A stretch of 64,000 nucleotides of DNA from assembly GCA_945883785.1 (NCBI GenBank), contig CAMCYD010000002.1, forward strand, positions 45,329 through 109,328. The letters are read 5' to 3'. Positions 1 through 9,261 of this stretch are shown piece by piece (the stretch's first letter is position 1; each line of letters begins with the position of its first letter). Below the pieces are notes generated by a model. The model saw only the letters and a program-made list of their open reading frames with translations. It searched no databases and had not been told where the DNA came from. The DNA comes from Helicobacter pylori PMSS1 (GTDB lineage: Bacteria; Campylobacterota; Campylobacteria; Campylobacterales; Arcobacteraceae). The position numbers and the translations under genes are program-made.

Positions 1-1598
1 TAGGTATCGGTCATACAAGATGGGCAACACACGGAAAACCAACAGAACTCAATGCTCATCCACACCTTGGAGTTTACTCTTATGTCGTCCACAATGGTAT
101 CATCGAAAACTACAAAGAGCTTAAAGAGGAGCTCACGCTTGCTGGTCATATTTTTGTATCTCAAACAGATACAGAGGTGATAGTGCATCTGTTTGAATAC
201 TATTTCAATCGATACAATGATGCGAATAGATCGTTTAAAGAAACGGTTGAAAGACTGCATGGTGCATACTCAATTTTACTTATCACAAAATCGCAAGCCG
301 ATAAAATCTTTTTTATGAAACACGGCTCACCTCTTGCCATAGCAAAAGGGAATGATGATGGGGAGATATATTTTGCTTCCTCTGATGCTCCACTTATAGG
401 TTTGGCTTCAGATGTTGTGTACCTAGAAGATGGGGTAAGTGGTGTTGCTAGTATCGATAAAATCGAATTTTCACACTCTGTAAAATGGTCAACACTTCCA
501 ACAAATAAACTTTTTGCTCAAAAAAATGGATTTAGATTTTTTATGGAAAAAGAGATTTATGAGCAAAAAGATGTTGTCGTAGATAGTATGATGGGGAGAT
601 TAAAAGAGGATGGGATACTTTTTGATGAGCTAACTTCTGATATCCTTGATGGGGTAAATGAGATCAAAATCTGTGCTTGTGGAACAAGTTACCATGCAGG
701 ACTCACCGCTTCCTATCTCTTTGAAAGATTATCAAAAATAAGATGTAGCGTGGAGATAGCGAGTGAATTTAGATACAAAGAGCCACTTCTTAGCCCTAAT
801 ACTCTCTTTATCGTTATCTCACAAAGTGGTGAAACTGCTGATACCCTAGAAGCTCTTAAAATGGCTAAAAATGGTGGTTTAAAAAGTATAGCGGTATGTA
901 ATGTCGATAATAGTTCTATGACAAGAGTAGCAGATGCTACAATACTTTTAAGAGCTGGAATTGAAAAAGGAGTAGCAAGTACAAAAGCATTTTCAACGCA
1001 AACAGTAGTGCTTTGGATGATGTCACTCTATTTTGCATCGCTAAGAGGGGTGATAACAGATGAGAAGCTTCAACTTGAGCTTCAAACATTAAGAGAGGTT
1101 CCAAATAGCCTTAAAGTGGAAGATAAACTCCATGAAAAATGTAGAAGACTCAGCAAAAGATATCTCCATGGGCATGGATTTTTCTTTATCGGTCGAGATG
1201 TGTTTTTCCCACTTGCACTTGAAGGTGCATTGAAACTCAAAGAGATAAGTTATCTACATGCTGAAGGTTATCCTGCTGGGGAGATGAAACATGGACCAAT
1301 CGCTTTAGCTGATCCTGAACTTTTTACCATAGCCCTTATGCCACAACATCTCCACTATGATAAAATCAAATCAAATGTAGAGGAACTGAGTGCTAGAGAT
1401 AGTACGATTTGTGCAATTAGCCCACTTCCATTTGAGTTGGCTGATGATTTTATCATGACATGTGAGACAAACCACTATATGCTTGAATTTTTTGAGATGC
1501 TTGTAGTATTGCAACTCTTTTCAATGGAGATAAGTGTGAGACTTGGAAATGATGTCGATATGCCTAGAAATTTGGCAAAATCAGTGACTGTAGAATAA
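1..1598 (+). CDS. glmS: Glutamine-fructose-6-phosphate aminotransferase, 5'-truncated by window edge
   Basis: GlmS makes glucosamine-6-phosphate from fructose-6-phosphate and glutamine, the first step to UDP-GlcNAc for peptidoglycan and LPS. The reading frame is open from base 3, so the start lies upstream of the window; roughly the first 65-70 residues, including the N-terminal catalytic Cys, are missing. The visible part begins with the glutaminase-domain signature GIGHTRWATHG and HNGIIENY. Two SIS sugar-isomerase domains follow (CGTSYHAG and SQSGETADT, then EGALKLKEISY and GEMKHGP). The protein ends with the family's usual tail DMPRNLAKSVTVE. It converges on nuoN across a gap that holds a palindromic repeat. 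Confidence 0.97.
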   Translation, partial: GIGHTRWATHGKPTELNAHPHLGVYSYVVHNGIIENYKELKEELTLAGHIFVSQTDTEVIVHLFEYYFNRYNDANRSFKETVERLHGAYSILLITKSQADKIFFMKHGSPLAIAKGNDDGEIYFASSDAPLIGLASDVVYLEDGVSGVASIDKIEFSHSVKWSTLPTNKLFAQKNGFRFFMEKEIYEQKDVVVDSMMGRLKEDGILFDELTSDILDGVNEIKICACGTSYHAGLTASYLFERLSKIRCSVEIASEFRYKEPLLSPNTLFIVISQSGETADTLEALKMAKNGGLKSIAVCNVDNSSMTRVADATILLRAGIEKGVASTKAFSTQTVVLWMMSLYFASLRGVITDEKLQLELQTLREVPNSLKVEDKLHEKCRRLSKRYLHGHGFFFIGRDVFFPLALEGALKLKEISYLHAEGYPAGEMKHGPIALADPELFTIALMPQHLHYDKIKSNVEELSARDSTICAISPLPFELADDFIMTCETNHYMLEFFEMLVVLQLFSMEISVRLGNDVDMPRNLAKSVTVE

Positions 1599-1620
1599 TT
1601 AAACCATTTAAAAAAGATAG

Positions 1621-1723
1621 TATTGTCATCATAAAGCAAACTAAAGCTTATATTGTATGTCATTGCGAGGAACGAAGCAATCCAAGAAGCCGACTTATGG
1701 ATTGCTTCGTGCCTCGCAATGAC
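1621..1723. repeat. Palindromic dispersed repeat, copy 1
   Basis: Bases 1659-1683 and 1699-1723 form a 25-bp inverted repeat with one mismatch around a 15-base loop; the arm starts GTCATTGCGAGGAACGAAGC. Bases 1621-1683 match 29526-29588 almost exactly (one visible difference), so the unit extends about 38 bases to the left of the hairpin. It lies between the convergent glmS and nuoN genes, where such a hairpin could also stop transcription from both sides. Related 'CATTGCGAG...GAAGCAATCC' palindromes are known from many unrelated bacteria. Confidence 0.85.
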
Positions 1724-1792
1724 TAAATTGAAAGTGTTTAGAAAACAAGACAATGTATTTTATCAATCACTTAACTATAAAAATGAGAAATC

Positions 1793-3289
1793 TTAATACC
1801 CGCTTGTTTCAACTGCTATTTTAATAATATGCATCAACGAATCTATCCAAAATACTGCTGTCACTGATAAAGCAACGGCAATTCCAATTGTTACTTTTAA
1901 TATAATTGTATTTGACATATCTTGATACTCTATAATCACTTTATCTTCTCTTGTTTTCAAGAACATATACACTATCAATTTCAAATAATAAAATGCAGCG
2001 ATTGCTGAATTTAGTACCATAATAATGGCAAGTAAAACTTCTCCTCTGTTGATTGTGGCACTCAAAAGATACATTTTCCCCCAAAAGAGTGAAAACGGAG
2101 GGAGACCTGCAAGTGCGAACATCAAAATACCTAAAATAAATGCTGAAACAGGTGCTGTTTTGACAAGTCCTGTAAATTTATCAAATTGATAATCTGTTTT
2201 AAATCCATAAAAAGATGGTGCTTCTTTTGTTCTGTGTACCCAAAGCATAGCAAATGCTCCAAGGATAACAAATGCAAACAATATCCAATACAAAAATAAA
2301 CTTTGAATTGCTTGGGTAGTTCCTAACATAATAGCAACAAGAACAAATCCAGCGTGAGAAATAGATGAAAATGCCAACATCCTTTTCACATCTGTTTGAA
2401 CAAGTGCTATAAGATTTGGTAAGGTCATCGTAACTATCGCCATCATATAAAGTACACTTTCAACCCAAACCTCTTCTGCTTGAATAAAAACACTAAAAAA
2501 TCGTAAAGCGACTACTAAAATAGCAACTTTAGGAACAATCGCTATATATCCAGCCATTGATGCACTTGAACCTTCATACACATCAGGTGCCCAAGTATGA
2601 AAGGGTACAAGAGATAATTTAAATCCAATAGCACCAATCATAAACACAACACCCAATAAAATTATCGGGTAATTTTCAAAATTTGTACTTACAAAGTGAG
2701 CAGATATGGCCCCTAATTCGACACTTCCTGTCACATAATACAGTATCATCGAACCAAAAGCATAAAATCCTGCCGCTAATGCACCCATTGTAAAATATTT
2801 GATAGCAGCTTCTGTTGCCTTGTCCCTATTGTGCATAGCTATCATTGTGTATAAACTCATTGATGCTGTTTCTAATGCAACAAAAATCAAAATAAGGTTG
2901 TCCGTTGATGCCATAAACTGAAACCCAGCGGTCATAAATAAAAACAGTGCAAAATATTCAGGATATCTGTACTCATGAAACCTTTGTTTTGTCAAACTCA
3001 AAAAGATAAACAAACCAGAAGCTACTACAATAATAGCTTGCGCTAAAAGTGAAATACCATCTATGTACATCACACCAAAGAAACCTCTGCTTGGACCATT
3101 GTAGCCAAGAATAGAAACTAAATCTATCAATAAAATCAAAGCAGTAAGAACTACATAAAAGTGTTTGTCATTGTGTTTTCTAAATAAATCTATACATAAG
3201 ATCATTAATGCACCAAATATTGCAATACTCATGGGTACGATTGATGGTAGATTTAAACTCATTACATCTATTGAAATTGGAGTTATCAT
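1793..3289 (-). CDS. nuoN: NADH-quinone oxidoreductase subunit N
   Basis: Proton-pumping, antiporter-like membrane subunit of complex I, 498 residues, last gene of the nuo operon. The protein is hydrophobic throughout, with the segment KLSLVPFHTWAPDVYEGSS typical of the NuoL/M/N family. A Lys in the GFKLSLVPFH helix and one in the TDVKRMLAFSSISHAG segment correspond to residues of the proton path in the family. The start codon is one base past the nuoM stop, so translation is coupled. No clear terminator follows except the palindromic repeat at 1659-1723. Confidence 0.97.
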   Translation of the reverse strand: MITPISIDVMSLNLPSIVPMSIAIFGALMILCIDLFRKHNDKHFYVVLTALILLIDLVSILGYNGPSRGFFGVMYIDGISLLAQAIIVVASGLFIFLSLTKQRFHEYRYPEYFALFLFMTAGFQFMASTDNLILIFVALETASMSLYTMIAMHNRDKATEAAIKYFTMGALAAGFYAFGSMILYYVTGSVELGAISAHFVSTNFENYPIILLGVVFMIGAIGFKLSLVPFHTWAPDVYEGSSASMAGYIAIVPKVAILVVALRFFSVFIQAEEVWVESVLYMMAIVTMTLPNLIALVQTDVKRMLAFSSISHAGFVLVAIMLGTTQAIQSLFLYWILFAFVILGAFAMLWVHRTKEAPSFYGFKTDYQFDKFTGLVKTAPVSAFILGILMFALAGLPPFSLFWGKMYLLSATINRGEVLLAIIMVLNSAIAAFYYLKLIVYMFLKTREDKVIIEYQDMSNTIILKVTIGIAVALSVTAVFWIDSLMHIIKIAVETSGY

Positions 3290-3290
3290 A

Positions 3291-4814
3291 TTATTTCTCC
3301 CCTATTGTGTTAACTTTAGCTATTTTCTCTTTAGCTTCAGGTGTGATTGCTTTTATATACATAATTTGAACAACTTGTTTTACGCTTTTATCGACTGGAT
3401 CCAAAATAGGTTTTGGATAAATTCCAAGATAAACTACCAACATAACAAGAGGTATCAAAGCTGCATATTCTCTTCCATTTAAATCTTTTAATTTTAGATT
3501 TTCTGGTTTTGTGATTGGTCCAAAAAATGTTCTTTTGTAAAGAACGAGCATATAAACAGCACCCAAAATAATTGTCAAACCAGCGATAGCTGTCATAATT
3601 GGAGACACAGCGAAAAATCCAAGTAAACTTAAAAATTCTCCAACAAACCCAACAGTAAGCGGAAGCCCAACAGATGCCATAAGCATTATTCCAAAAATAG
3701 TTGCATACATAGGCATCACTTTTGCTAATCCACCGAATTCAGACATATTTTTAGTGTGTTTCCTATCATAAATTACCCCAACAAGCATAAATAATGCTCC
3801 TGAAACTATTCCATGAGAAATCATAAGAAAAATACTTCCACCAATTCCTTCAACATTTAAAGCAAAAATTCCCAAGATAATGACACCCATATGTGAAACC
3901 GAACTATAAGCAACGACTTGCTTGATATCCTCTTGTGCATAAGCCACCATCGCTGCATACACTATTGCAATAAGAGCTAAAATAGCCATAGGAGTTACCA
4001 TCCATACTGTTGCATCTGGAAATAATGGCAACGAAAATCTAATAAATCCGTAAGTTCCCATTTTTAAAAGTACAGCAGCTAGGATAACTGACCCAATAGT
4101 TGGTGCTTGTCCGTGAGCATATGGAAGCCAAGTATGAAATGGAACCATAGGAACTTTGATAGCAAATCCTAAGAAAAATGCTACAAATAACCACATTTGC
4201 ATATCAAAAGGAAGTTGCAACATATACCAGTCAAGGAGATTAAAACTCCAAACACCAGTTGCTTGTTGATAAATATGACCAAGATACAACATCCCAACAA
4301 GCATTATAAGTGAACCCGTGAAGGTATAGAGGAAAAATTTAATCGATGCATAAATTCTTTGAGGTCCTCCCCAAGCACCAATGATATACAACATAGGTAC
4401 CAAAGAAAATTCCCAGAAAAGATAAAATAAAATAGCATCAAGAGCAAGAAATACACCTATCATAGCCATCTCTAAGACAAGAACTGTTAAAACTAAATGT
4501 TTTAGGTTTCTTGTTTCAGTAAGACCTATAAGTGAAATCATTGTAATAAATGCCGTCATAATGATTAAAAATAACGAAATCCCATCTAGTCCTAGGTTAT
4601 AAGATATTCCAAACTCTTGAATAAGTGGCATAAACTCAGTAAACTGAATACTTCCAGATGTTGGGTCGTAATTAGCCCACATAAATAGTGATAACAATAA
4701 CTCTACAAAAGTTATCACTATACCATAAGCTCTAATTGATTCTTTGTCTACAAGCAATCCTACAATCGCTGCAAACAATGGAAAAAATATTAAAATTGAT
4801 AAAATGTACTCCAT
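3291..4814 (-). CDS. nuoM: NADH-quinone oxidoreductase subunit M
   Basis: Second antiporter-like proton-pumping subunit of complex I (507 residues). It shows the family motifs KVPMVPFHTWLPYAHGQAP and EDIKQVVAYSSVSHMG, plus a membrane Glu in the DAILFYLFWEFSLVPM segment that matches the conserved essential Glu of NuoM helix 5. It sits 9 bases after nuoL and 1 base before nuoN. Confidence 0.97.
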   Translation of the reverse strand: MEYILSILIFFPLFAAIVGLLVDKESIRAYGIVITFVELLLSLFMWANYDPTSGSIQFTEFMPLIQEFGISYNLGLDGISLFLIIMTAFITMISLIGLTETRNLKHLVLTVLVLEMAMIGVFLALDAILFYLFWEFSLVPMLYIIGAWGGPQRIYASIKFFLYTFTGSLIMLVGMLYLGHIYQQATGVWSFNLLDWYMLQLPFDMQMWLFVAFFLGFAIKVPMVPFHTWLPYAHGQAPTIGSVILAAVLLKMGTYGFIRFSLPLFPDATVWMVTPMAILALIAIVYAAMVAYAQEDIKQVVAYSSVSHMGVIILGIFALNVEGIGGSIFLMISHGIVSGALFMLVGVIYDRKHTKNMSEFGGLAKVMPMYATIFGIMLMASVGLPLTVGFVGEFLSLLGFFAVSPIMTAIAGLTIILGAVYMLVLYKRTFFGPITKPENLKLKDLNGREYAALIPLVMLVVYLGIYPKPILDPVDKSVKQVVQIMYIKAITPEAKEKIAKVNTIGEK

Positions 4815-4823
4815 TTGCTCCCC

Positions 4824-6755
4824 TTACTTCGTTAAACCAAAAAACAATACGAGAGTAAGCAAAACAAATATACCCCCAACCATTAATTTTAATGCTTTCG
4901 ATAGATTTCCTGTTTGGATTATTCTACCTTCAACACCACCTTGATAAATCATTTTTGCAATACCATCTACTGTAGCATCTATAATTTTCATATCAATCTC
5001 TTTCCAACTAAATAGTGCCAATTTATGATAAGGCTTCACTACGGCTTTATCCCAAAAATGAGGAAGATAGTATTGATTTGCTAATAGTTTAAAACAAAAT
5101 CTTTTGTGAAGAGCTTTACTAAAATAGGTACCACTTTTGAGATATTTAATCACAGCAAACGCAACTCCAGCTACTGCGATAGCGCTTGTAATTCCTATCA
5201 ACATATAATGGGTATTGTGTTCTAAATGTCCTTCCCAAACTGGTAAAAGATTTGTAATGAATTCAAAAAAGTTTTCCTCAAACCATCCAGCAACAATAGC
5301 TAAAATTGCTAAAGGTGTCATCGCAGCGATAACATATCCGTAACTTTCATGCGGATGATATCCTAAATGATGATAATTTTCTTTTCCATAAAATACATAC
5401 ATTACAAGTCTAAATGAATAAAATGCAGTTAACCCAGCTGTTATCCACAAAACTGTCCATAAAATATAAGCTTCATTTGCAAAAGCTGACTCTAAAATCA
5501 TATCTTTTGAGAAGAATCCAGCAAGTGGAAAAATACCTGCAAGTGCTAAAGAAGCAATTGTCATAATGAGTGAAGTATATGGCATATGCTTTCGTAAACC
5601 ACCCATATTTTTGATATTTATCTCATCATTCATAGCATGCATTACATTTCCAGCACCTAAGAATAATACTGATTTGAAAAATGCGTGAGTAGCTAGATGG
5701 AATAATGCAACCCAATACGCTCCAAGACCAGCAGCTACAAACATATATCCAAGTTGAGATAATGTTGAATAAGCAATAATTTTTTTCATATTAGTTGCAA
5801 CCAAAGCCATAGAAGCAGCACCAATAGCGACAAATGCTCCAAGTCCAGCTATGAAATAACCAACTTCAGGAACAATTGCAAATATTTCATTTGATCGTAT
5901 AAGTAAATATACCCCTGCTGTTACCATTGTAGCCGCATGAATAAGAGCCGAAACTGGAGTTGGACCTTCCATCGCATTTGCAAGCCAAGTATTAAAAGGG
6001 AACTGAGCTGATTTTCCCATAGCTCCTATAAATAAGAAAATAGCGATTGCTACAACCAATTCATGACTCAACATCCCAATATTTGCAAATACTTCATCAT
6101 ATTGAAGTGTTCCTAAATTCCAAAAAATCAAAAACAGACCAATAAGCATACCAAGATCTGCAACTCTATTTATTATAAAAGCTTCGTTTGCTGCCCATGA
6201 TGGTGAAACTGCCGAATATGGTGAAAGTGTAGAAAATGGTGATTTTGTAATATCTTTACTATGAGGAACATCTGCTTTGTGATACCAAAATCCAATTAAT
6301 CCCCAAGAACAAAGTCCAACACCTTCCCAGCCTATAAATAATCCAGCAAAATTATCACTCATTACAAGTATCATCATTGAAAAAACAAATGCCGAAAGCC
6401 ATGCGAAAAATCTATTAAATGACTTGTCGTGATCCATATAACCATTTGAGTGAATATGCACCATTGTTGAAACAATAGTTACGACAACCATCATAGTCAC
6501 ACTTACTTGATCTACAACAAATCCAAATGGAATATAAACATGGCCGATTGATATCCAGTCCATCATATTCACATGGACAACTTCTCCAGTTTGAAGCATA
6601 TTCGCTAAAAGTATGATTGAAGCAACCATAGAAATAGCGAGTAGTAGCGATGTTACAATCCCAACAATTTGTACTTTTTTAGTGTTTCCAAAAAGTGCTG
6701 CAAACAATGACCCAACAAGTGGAGCAAAAAGTGCAATATATAAATAACTTTCCAT
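4824..6755 (-). CDS. nuoL: NADH-quinone oxidoreductase subunit L
   Basis: Largest antiporter-like subunit of complex I (643 residues), expected to carry the long lateral C-terminal helix. Visible motifs are GWEGVGLCSWGLIGFW, KSAQFPFNTWLANAMEGPTP, SALIHAATMVTAGVYL and MKKIIAYSTLSQLGYM. Length is in the family's usual range. It lies 2 bases after nuoK and is followed by nuoM. Confidence 0.97.
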   Translation of the reverse strand: MESYLYIALFAPLVGSLFAALFGNTKKVQIVGIVTSLLLAISMVASIILLANMLQTGEVVHVNMMDWISIGHVYIPFGFVVDQVSVTMMVVVTIVSTMVHIHSNGYMDHDKSFNRFFAWLSAFVFSMMILVMSDNFAGLFIGWEGVGLCSWGLIGFWYHKADVPHSKDITKSPFSTLSPYSAVSPSWAANEAFIINRVADLGMLIGLFLIFWNLGTLQYDEVFANIGMLSHELVVAIAIFLFIGAMGKSAQFPFNTWLANAMEGPTPVSALIHAATMVTAGVYLLIRSNEIFAIVPEVGYFIAGLGAFVAIGAASMALVATNMKKIIAYSTLSQLGYMFVAAGLGAYWVALFHLATHAFFKSVLFLGAGNVMHAMNDEINIKNMGGLRKHMPYTSLIMTIASLALAGIFPLAGFFSKDMILESAFANEAYILWTVLWITAGLTAFYSFRLVMYVFYGKENYHHLGYHPHESYGYVIAAMTPLAILAIVAGWFEENFFEFITNLLPVWEGHLEHNTHYMLIGITSAIAVAGVAFAVIKYLKSGTYFSKALHKRFCFKLLANQYYLPHFWDKAVVKPYHKLALFSWKEIDMKIIDATVDGIAKMIYQGGVEGRIIQTGNLSKALKLMVGGIFVLLTLVLFFGLTK

Positions 6756-6757
6756 TT

Positions 6758-7063
6758 TTATCCCCTCATCTTTTGTAACGAATCTAAATTAATTGTATTT
6801 TTTCGCTTGAACCATAAAATTAATAATCCCAGTCCAACAGCTACTTCGCTAGCTGCTATAGCGATTATAAAAAATGCGAACATTTGCCCTGTCAAATCTT
6901 GATGAAATTTTCCAATTGCAACAAAACCAATATTTACGGCATTGAGCATAATTTCAGTAGAAAAGAATAACATTAATAGATTTTTTCTTCTCGTCGCACC
7001 ATACAATCCAATTGCAAAGAGTATGACACTAAGTATCAAGTAATCATTTATCGTTACTATCAT
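6758..7063 (-). CDS. nuoK: NADH-quinone oxidoreductase subunit K
   Basis: Small three-helix membrane subunit of complex I (101 residues). It keeps the two buried Glu of the family, in the FSTEIMLNAVN and ASEVAVGLGLLI segments. Its ATG overlaps the nuoJ stop by four bases (ATGA), indicating translational coupling. Confidence 0.96.
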   Translation of the reverse strand: MIVTINDYLILSVILFAIGLYGATRRKNLLMLFFSTEIMLNAVNIGFVAIGKFHQDLTGQMFAFFIIAIAASEVAVGLGLLILWFKRKNTINLDSLQKMRG

Positions 7064-7635
7064 TTCTTATCCTTTTTATTAAAATCGCTATGATGGTGGT
7101 CCATATCACATTCCATATCGTGAGCTATTACTGTGTCCATTTTTTTGCCAGCCAAGATGATTCCACCAATCATTGCAACTAACAACATAACTGCTGCCAC
7201 TTCAAAAGGTACTAAAAATTTTGTAAACAAAATAAGTCCAACATCTTGTGTATTTGTGTATTCAGGATGGATAGGATACGCAGATATGATATTTGAACTT
7301 ATTATTGGAGCTACCAAAATCAATACAACTAAAAATGCAACGACACCAACAAGTAAAAATGTGAGTCTTGGATTTGATACTTTCTCTTCAACTTCACTAA
7401 TCGAATCAAAAAACATCATCCCAAAAGCATACAATGCCATAACAGCCCCTGTATACACTACGATTTGAACAACCCCTAAAAAATCTGCATTTAATAAGAA
7501 GAAAAATGCCGATATGAAAATCATACCAGCAGCCAATGAACTAAGTGCATACAATGCATTATTAGTTACAACCGTGACTGTAAACATTGCGATAGTTAAA
7601 ATCGCAAAAGTATAAAAAGCTACTACTTCAAACAT
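7060..7635 (-). CDS. nuoJ: NADH-quinone oxidoreductase subunit J
   Basis: Membrane subunit of complex I, 191 residues, about five hydrophobic segments. The segment FLGVVQIVVYTGAVMALYAF contains the conserved YTGAVM stretch where NuoJ forms a pi-bulge helix in solved structures. The C-terminal tail is His/Asp-rich (DMECDMDHHHSDFNKKDKK) and cytoplasmic by prediction; whether it binds metal is unknown. Confidence 0.95.
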   Translation of the reverse strand: MFEVVAFYTFAILTIAMFTVTVVTNNALYALSSLAAGMIFISAFFFLLNADFLGVVQIVVYTGAVMALYAFGMMFFDSISEVEEKVSNPRLTFLLVGVVAFLVVLILVAPIISSNIISAYPIHPEYTNTQDVGLILFTKFLVPFEVAAVMLLVAMIGGIILAGKKMDTVIAHDMECDMDHHHSDFNKKDKK

Positions 7636-7644
7636 AATTTTTCC

Positions 7645-8268
7645 TTAATAAGCTAATGGTGTTTTTTTGATTTTTACATCAGCATCTGGACTAACTGCAC
7701 CAAATCCATCGAATTCAATTTGTTGAGCAATACTATCAAATGGCGTCAAAAGGTCGTCTTTGAGTGCGAAATGAGCTCTTTGTTCACTTGCATTTTCATA
7801 TCTTCCACCATGAACAATAGCAAGTTCTGGACAAACTTCCGCACAATATCCACAAAAAATACAACGACCAAGATTAATTGAATATTCAACAACCTCTTTT
7901 CTTGATTTTGCATCTATTTTTGTCTCCATTCTAATACAATTTGAGATACAAATTTTCTCACAAAGCCCACATCCGATACATCTGTTATTTCCACTTTCAA
8001 GAAGTCCTAAAAGTTTATGCATGGCACGATATCGTGGACTTATTGGAAGAAGTTCCATTGGATATTTCACTGTATGCATTTGATTTTTAAATAATGCTTC
8101 GTTCATTATTTTAAATGTAATTCCAAGACCTTTGAACAACTCTGTACTAAAAGTTCTCCCCATAGCTTGTTTAAAAGCATCCCAACCAGTTTTTGGATAC
8201 TCCTCAATCTCTACTTGAACATAACCAGATGTCCCTATATTTTTTTCTTTTAAATCATGAAAACTCAT
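7645..8268 (-). CDS. nuoI: NADH-quinone oxidoreductase subunit I (2x 4Fe-4S)
   Basis: Ferredoxin-like subunit that passes electrons through clusters N6a and N6b toward quinone (207 residues). Two cysteine motifs are visible: CIGCGLCEKIC and CIFCGYCAEVCP. The C-terminal part (about 60 residues after the second motif) is acidic and less conserved. It lies between nuoH and nuoJ with gaps of 9 bases on each side. Confidence 0.96.
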   Translation of the reverse strand: MSFHDLKEKNIGTSGYVQVEIEEYPKTGWDAFKQAMGRTFSTELFKGLGITFKIMNEALFKNQMHTVKYPMELLPISPRYRAMHKLLGLLESGNNRCIGCGLCEKICISNCIRMETKIDAKSRKEVVEYSINLGRCIFCGYCAEVCPELAIVHGGRYENASEQRAHFALKDDLLTPFDSIAQQIEFDGFGAVSPDADVKIKKTPLAY

Positions 8269-8277
8269 ATTTTTTCC

Positions 8278-9240
8278 TTATACCATCATCACTATACCAG
8301 TGATAACTATGTTTACTAAAGCTATCGGCATCAATACTTTCCAACATAACCACATCAATTGGTCGGGTCTCACATGTGGCCAAGATGCTCTTGTCCATAA
8401 AAATACAAATATCAATAATGCAACTTTTAACAAAATAGCAATCGCACCAGGGATAAATCCTAAATCATTAAATCCACCCAAAAACATAAGTGATATTAAA
8501 AATGAAATTGTAAAAAGGTTTGCATATTCACCTATAAAAAACATCCCCCATCTCATCCCTGAATATTCTGTTGCATATCCACTTACTATCTCTGCTTCAT
8601 GCTCAAGAAGGTCAAATGGTGTTCGATTTGTTTCTGCAAATCCTGCTATCAAAAATAAGAAAAATGCTACAGGTTGAGACCAAATAAGCCAATATTGAAT
8701 TCCTCCAGATTGGAAATTGTTAATATCAATCAAACTCAAACTTCCAACCATCATAATAGGTGCAAGTATAGATAAACCTGTAACTACTTCGTAAGATAAA
8801 AGTTGAATAGCAGTTCTAGCTCCACCTAAAAGTCCCCATTTATTTGATTGTGACATACCTGCAAGTAGCGGTCCATAGAGTCCTGTTGCCATAACACCAA
8901 GTACAAAAAGAATTCCAACATTTACATCTGAAATAATAACTCCCGGCACAAAAGGAACTGCACTCATAGCAATAAATGCAGTGGCAGCTGTGATAACAGG
9001 TGCTATCATAAATATCAATTTATTTGCATTTTGAGGGACAAAATCCTCTTTTGTAAACAATTTAATACCATCTGCTGCTATTTGCAATAACCCAAAAGGA
9101 CCAACATGAATAGGTCCTAATCTTCTTTGCATAAATGCTAAAACTTTTCTCTCAATATAAGTTGTAAACCCTGCCAAAGCTGAAAATACTAGAAGAACTA
9201 CAACAACTTTAACGATAGTCATTAATATATCATTATCCAT
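8278..9240 (-). CDS. nuoH: NADH-quinone oxidoreductase subunit H
   Basis: Membrane subunit that forms the quinone-binding chamber with NuoB and NuoD (320 residues). It shows the family signatures ERKVLAFMQRRLGP near the N terminus, GLLQIAADGIKLFTKED, and FAETNRTPFDLLEHEAEIVSG. Length matches the family. Confidence 0.97.
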   Translation of the reverse strand: MDNDILMTIVKVVVVLLVFSALAGFTTYIERKVLAFMQRRLGPIHVGPFGLLQIAADGIKLFTKEDFVPQNANKLIFMIAPVITAATAFIAMSAVPFVPGVIISDVNVGILFVLGVMATGLYGPLLAGMSQSNKWGLLGGARTAIQLLSYEVVTGLSILAPIMMVGSLSLIDINNFQSGGIQYWLIWSQPVAFFLFLIAGFAETNRTPFDLLEHEAEIVSGYATEYSGMRWGMFFIGEYANLFTISFLISLMFLGGFNDLGFIPGAIAILLKVALLIFVFLWTRASWPHVRPDQLMWLCWKVLMPIALVNIVITGIVMMV

Positions 9241-9261
9241 TTTTTATCCCTTAATTTTGTT

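Noticed and set aside
1475-1753. 92-codon minus-strand frame across the end of glmS and the palindrome
   Set aside because: It is antisense to the conserved GlmS C terminus and its codons run through the repeat hairpin; no ribosome site or family likeness.
7133-7468. Plus-strand frame of 111 codons opposite nuoJ
   Set aside because: Antisense shadow of a clearly coding gene; low-complexity Thr/Asn/Ile composition.
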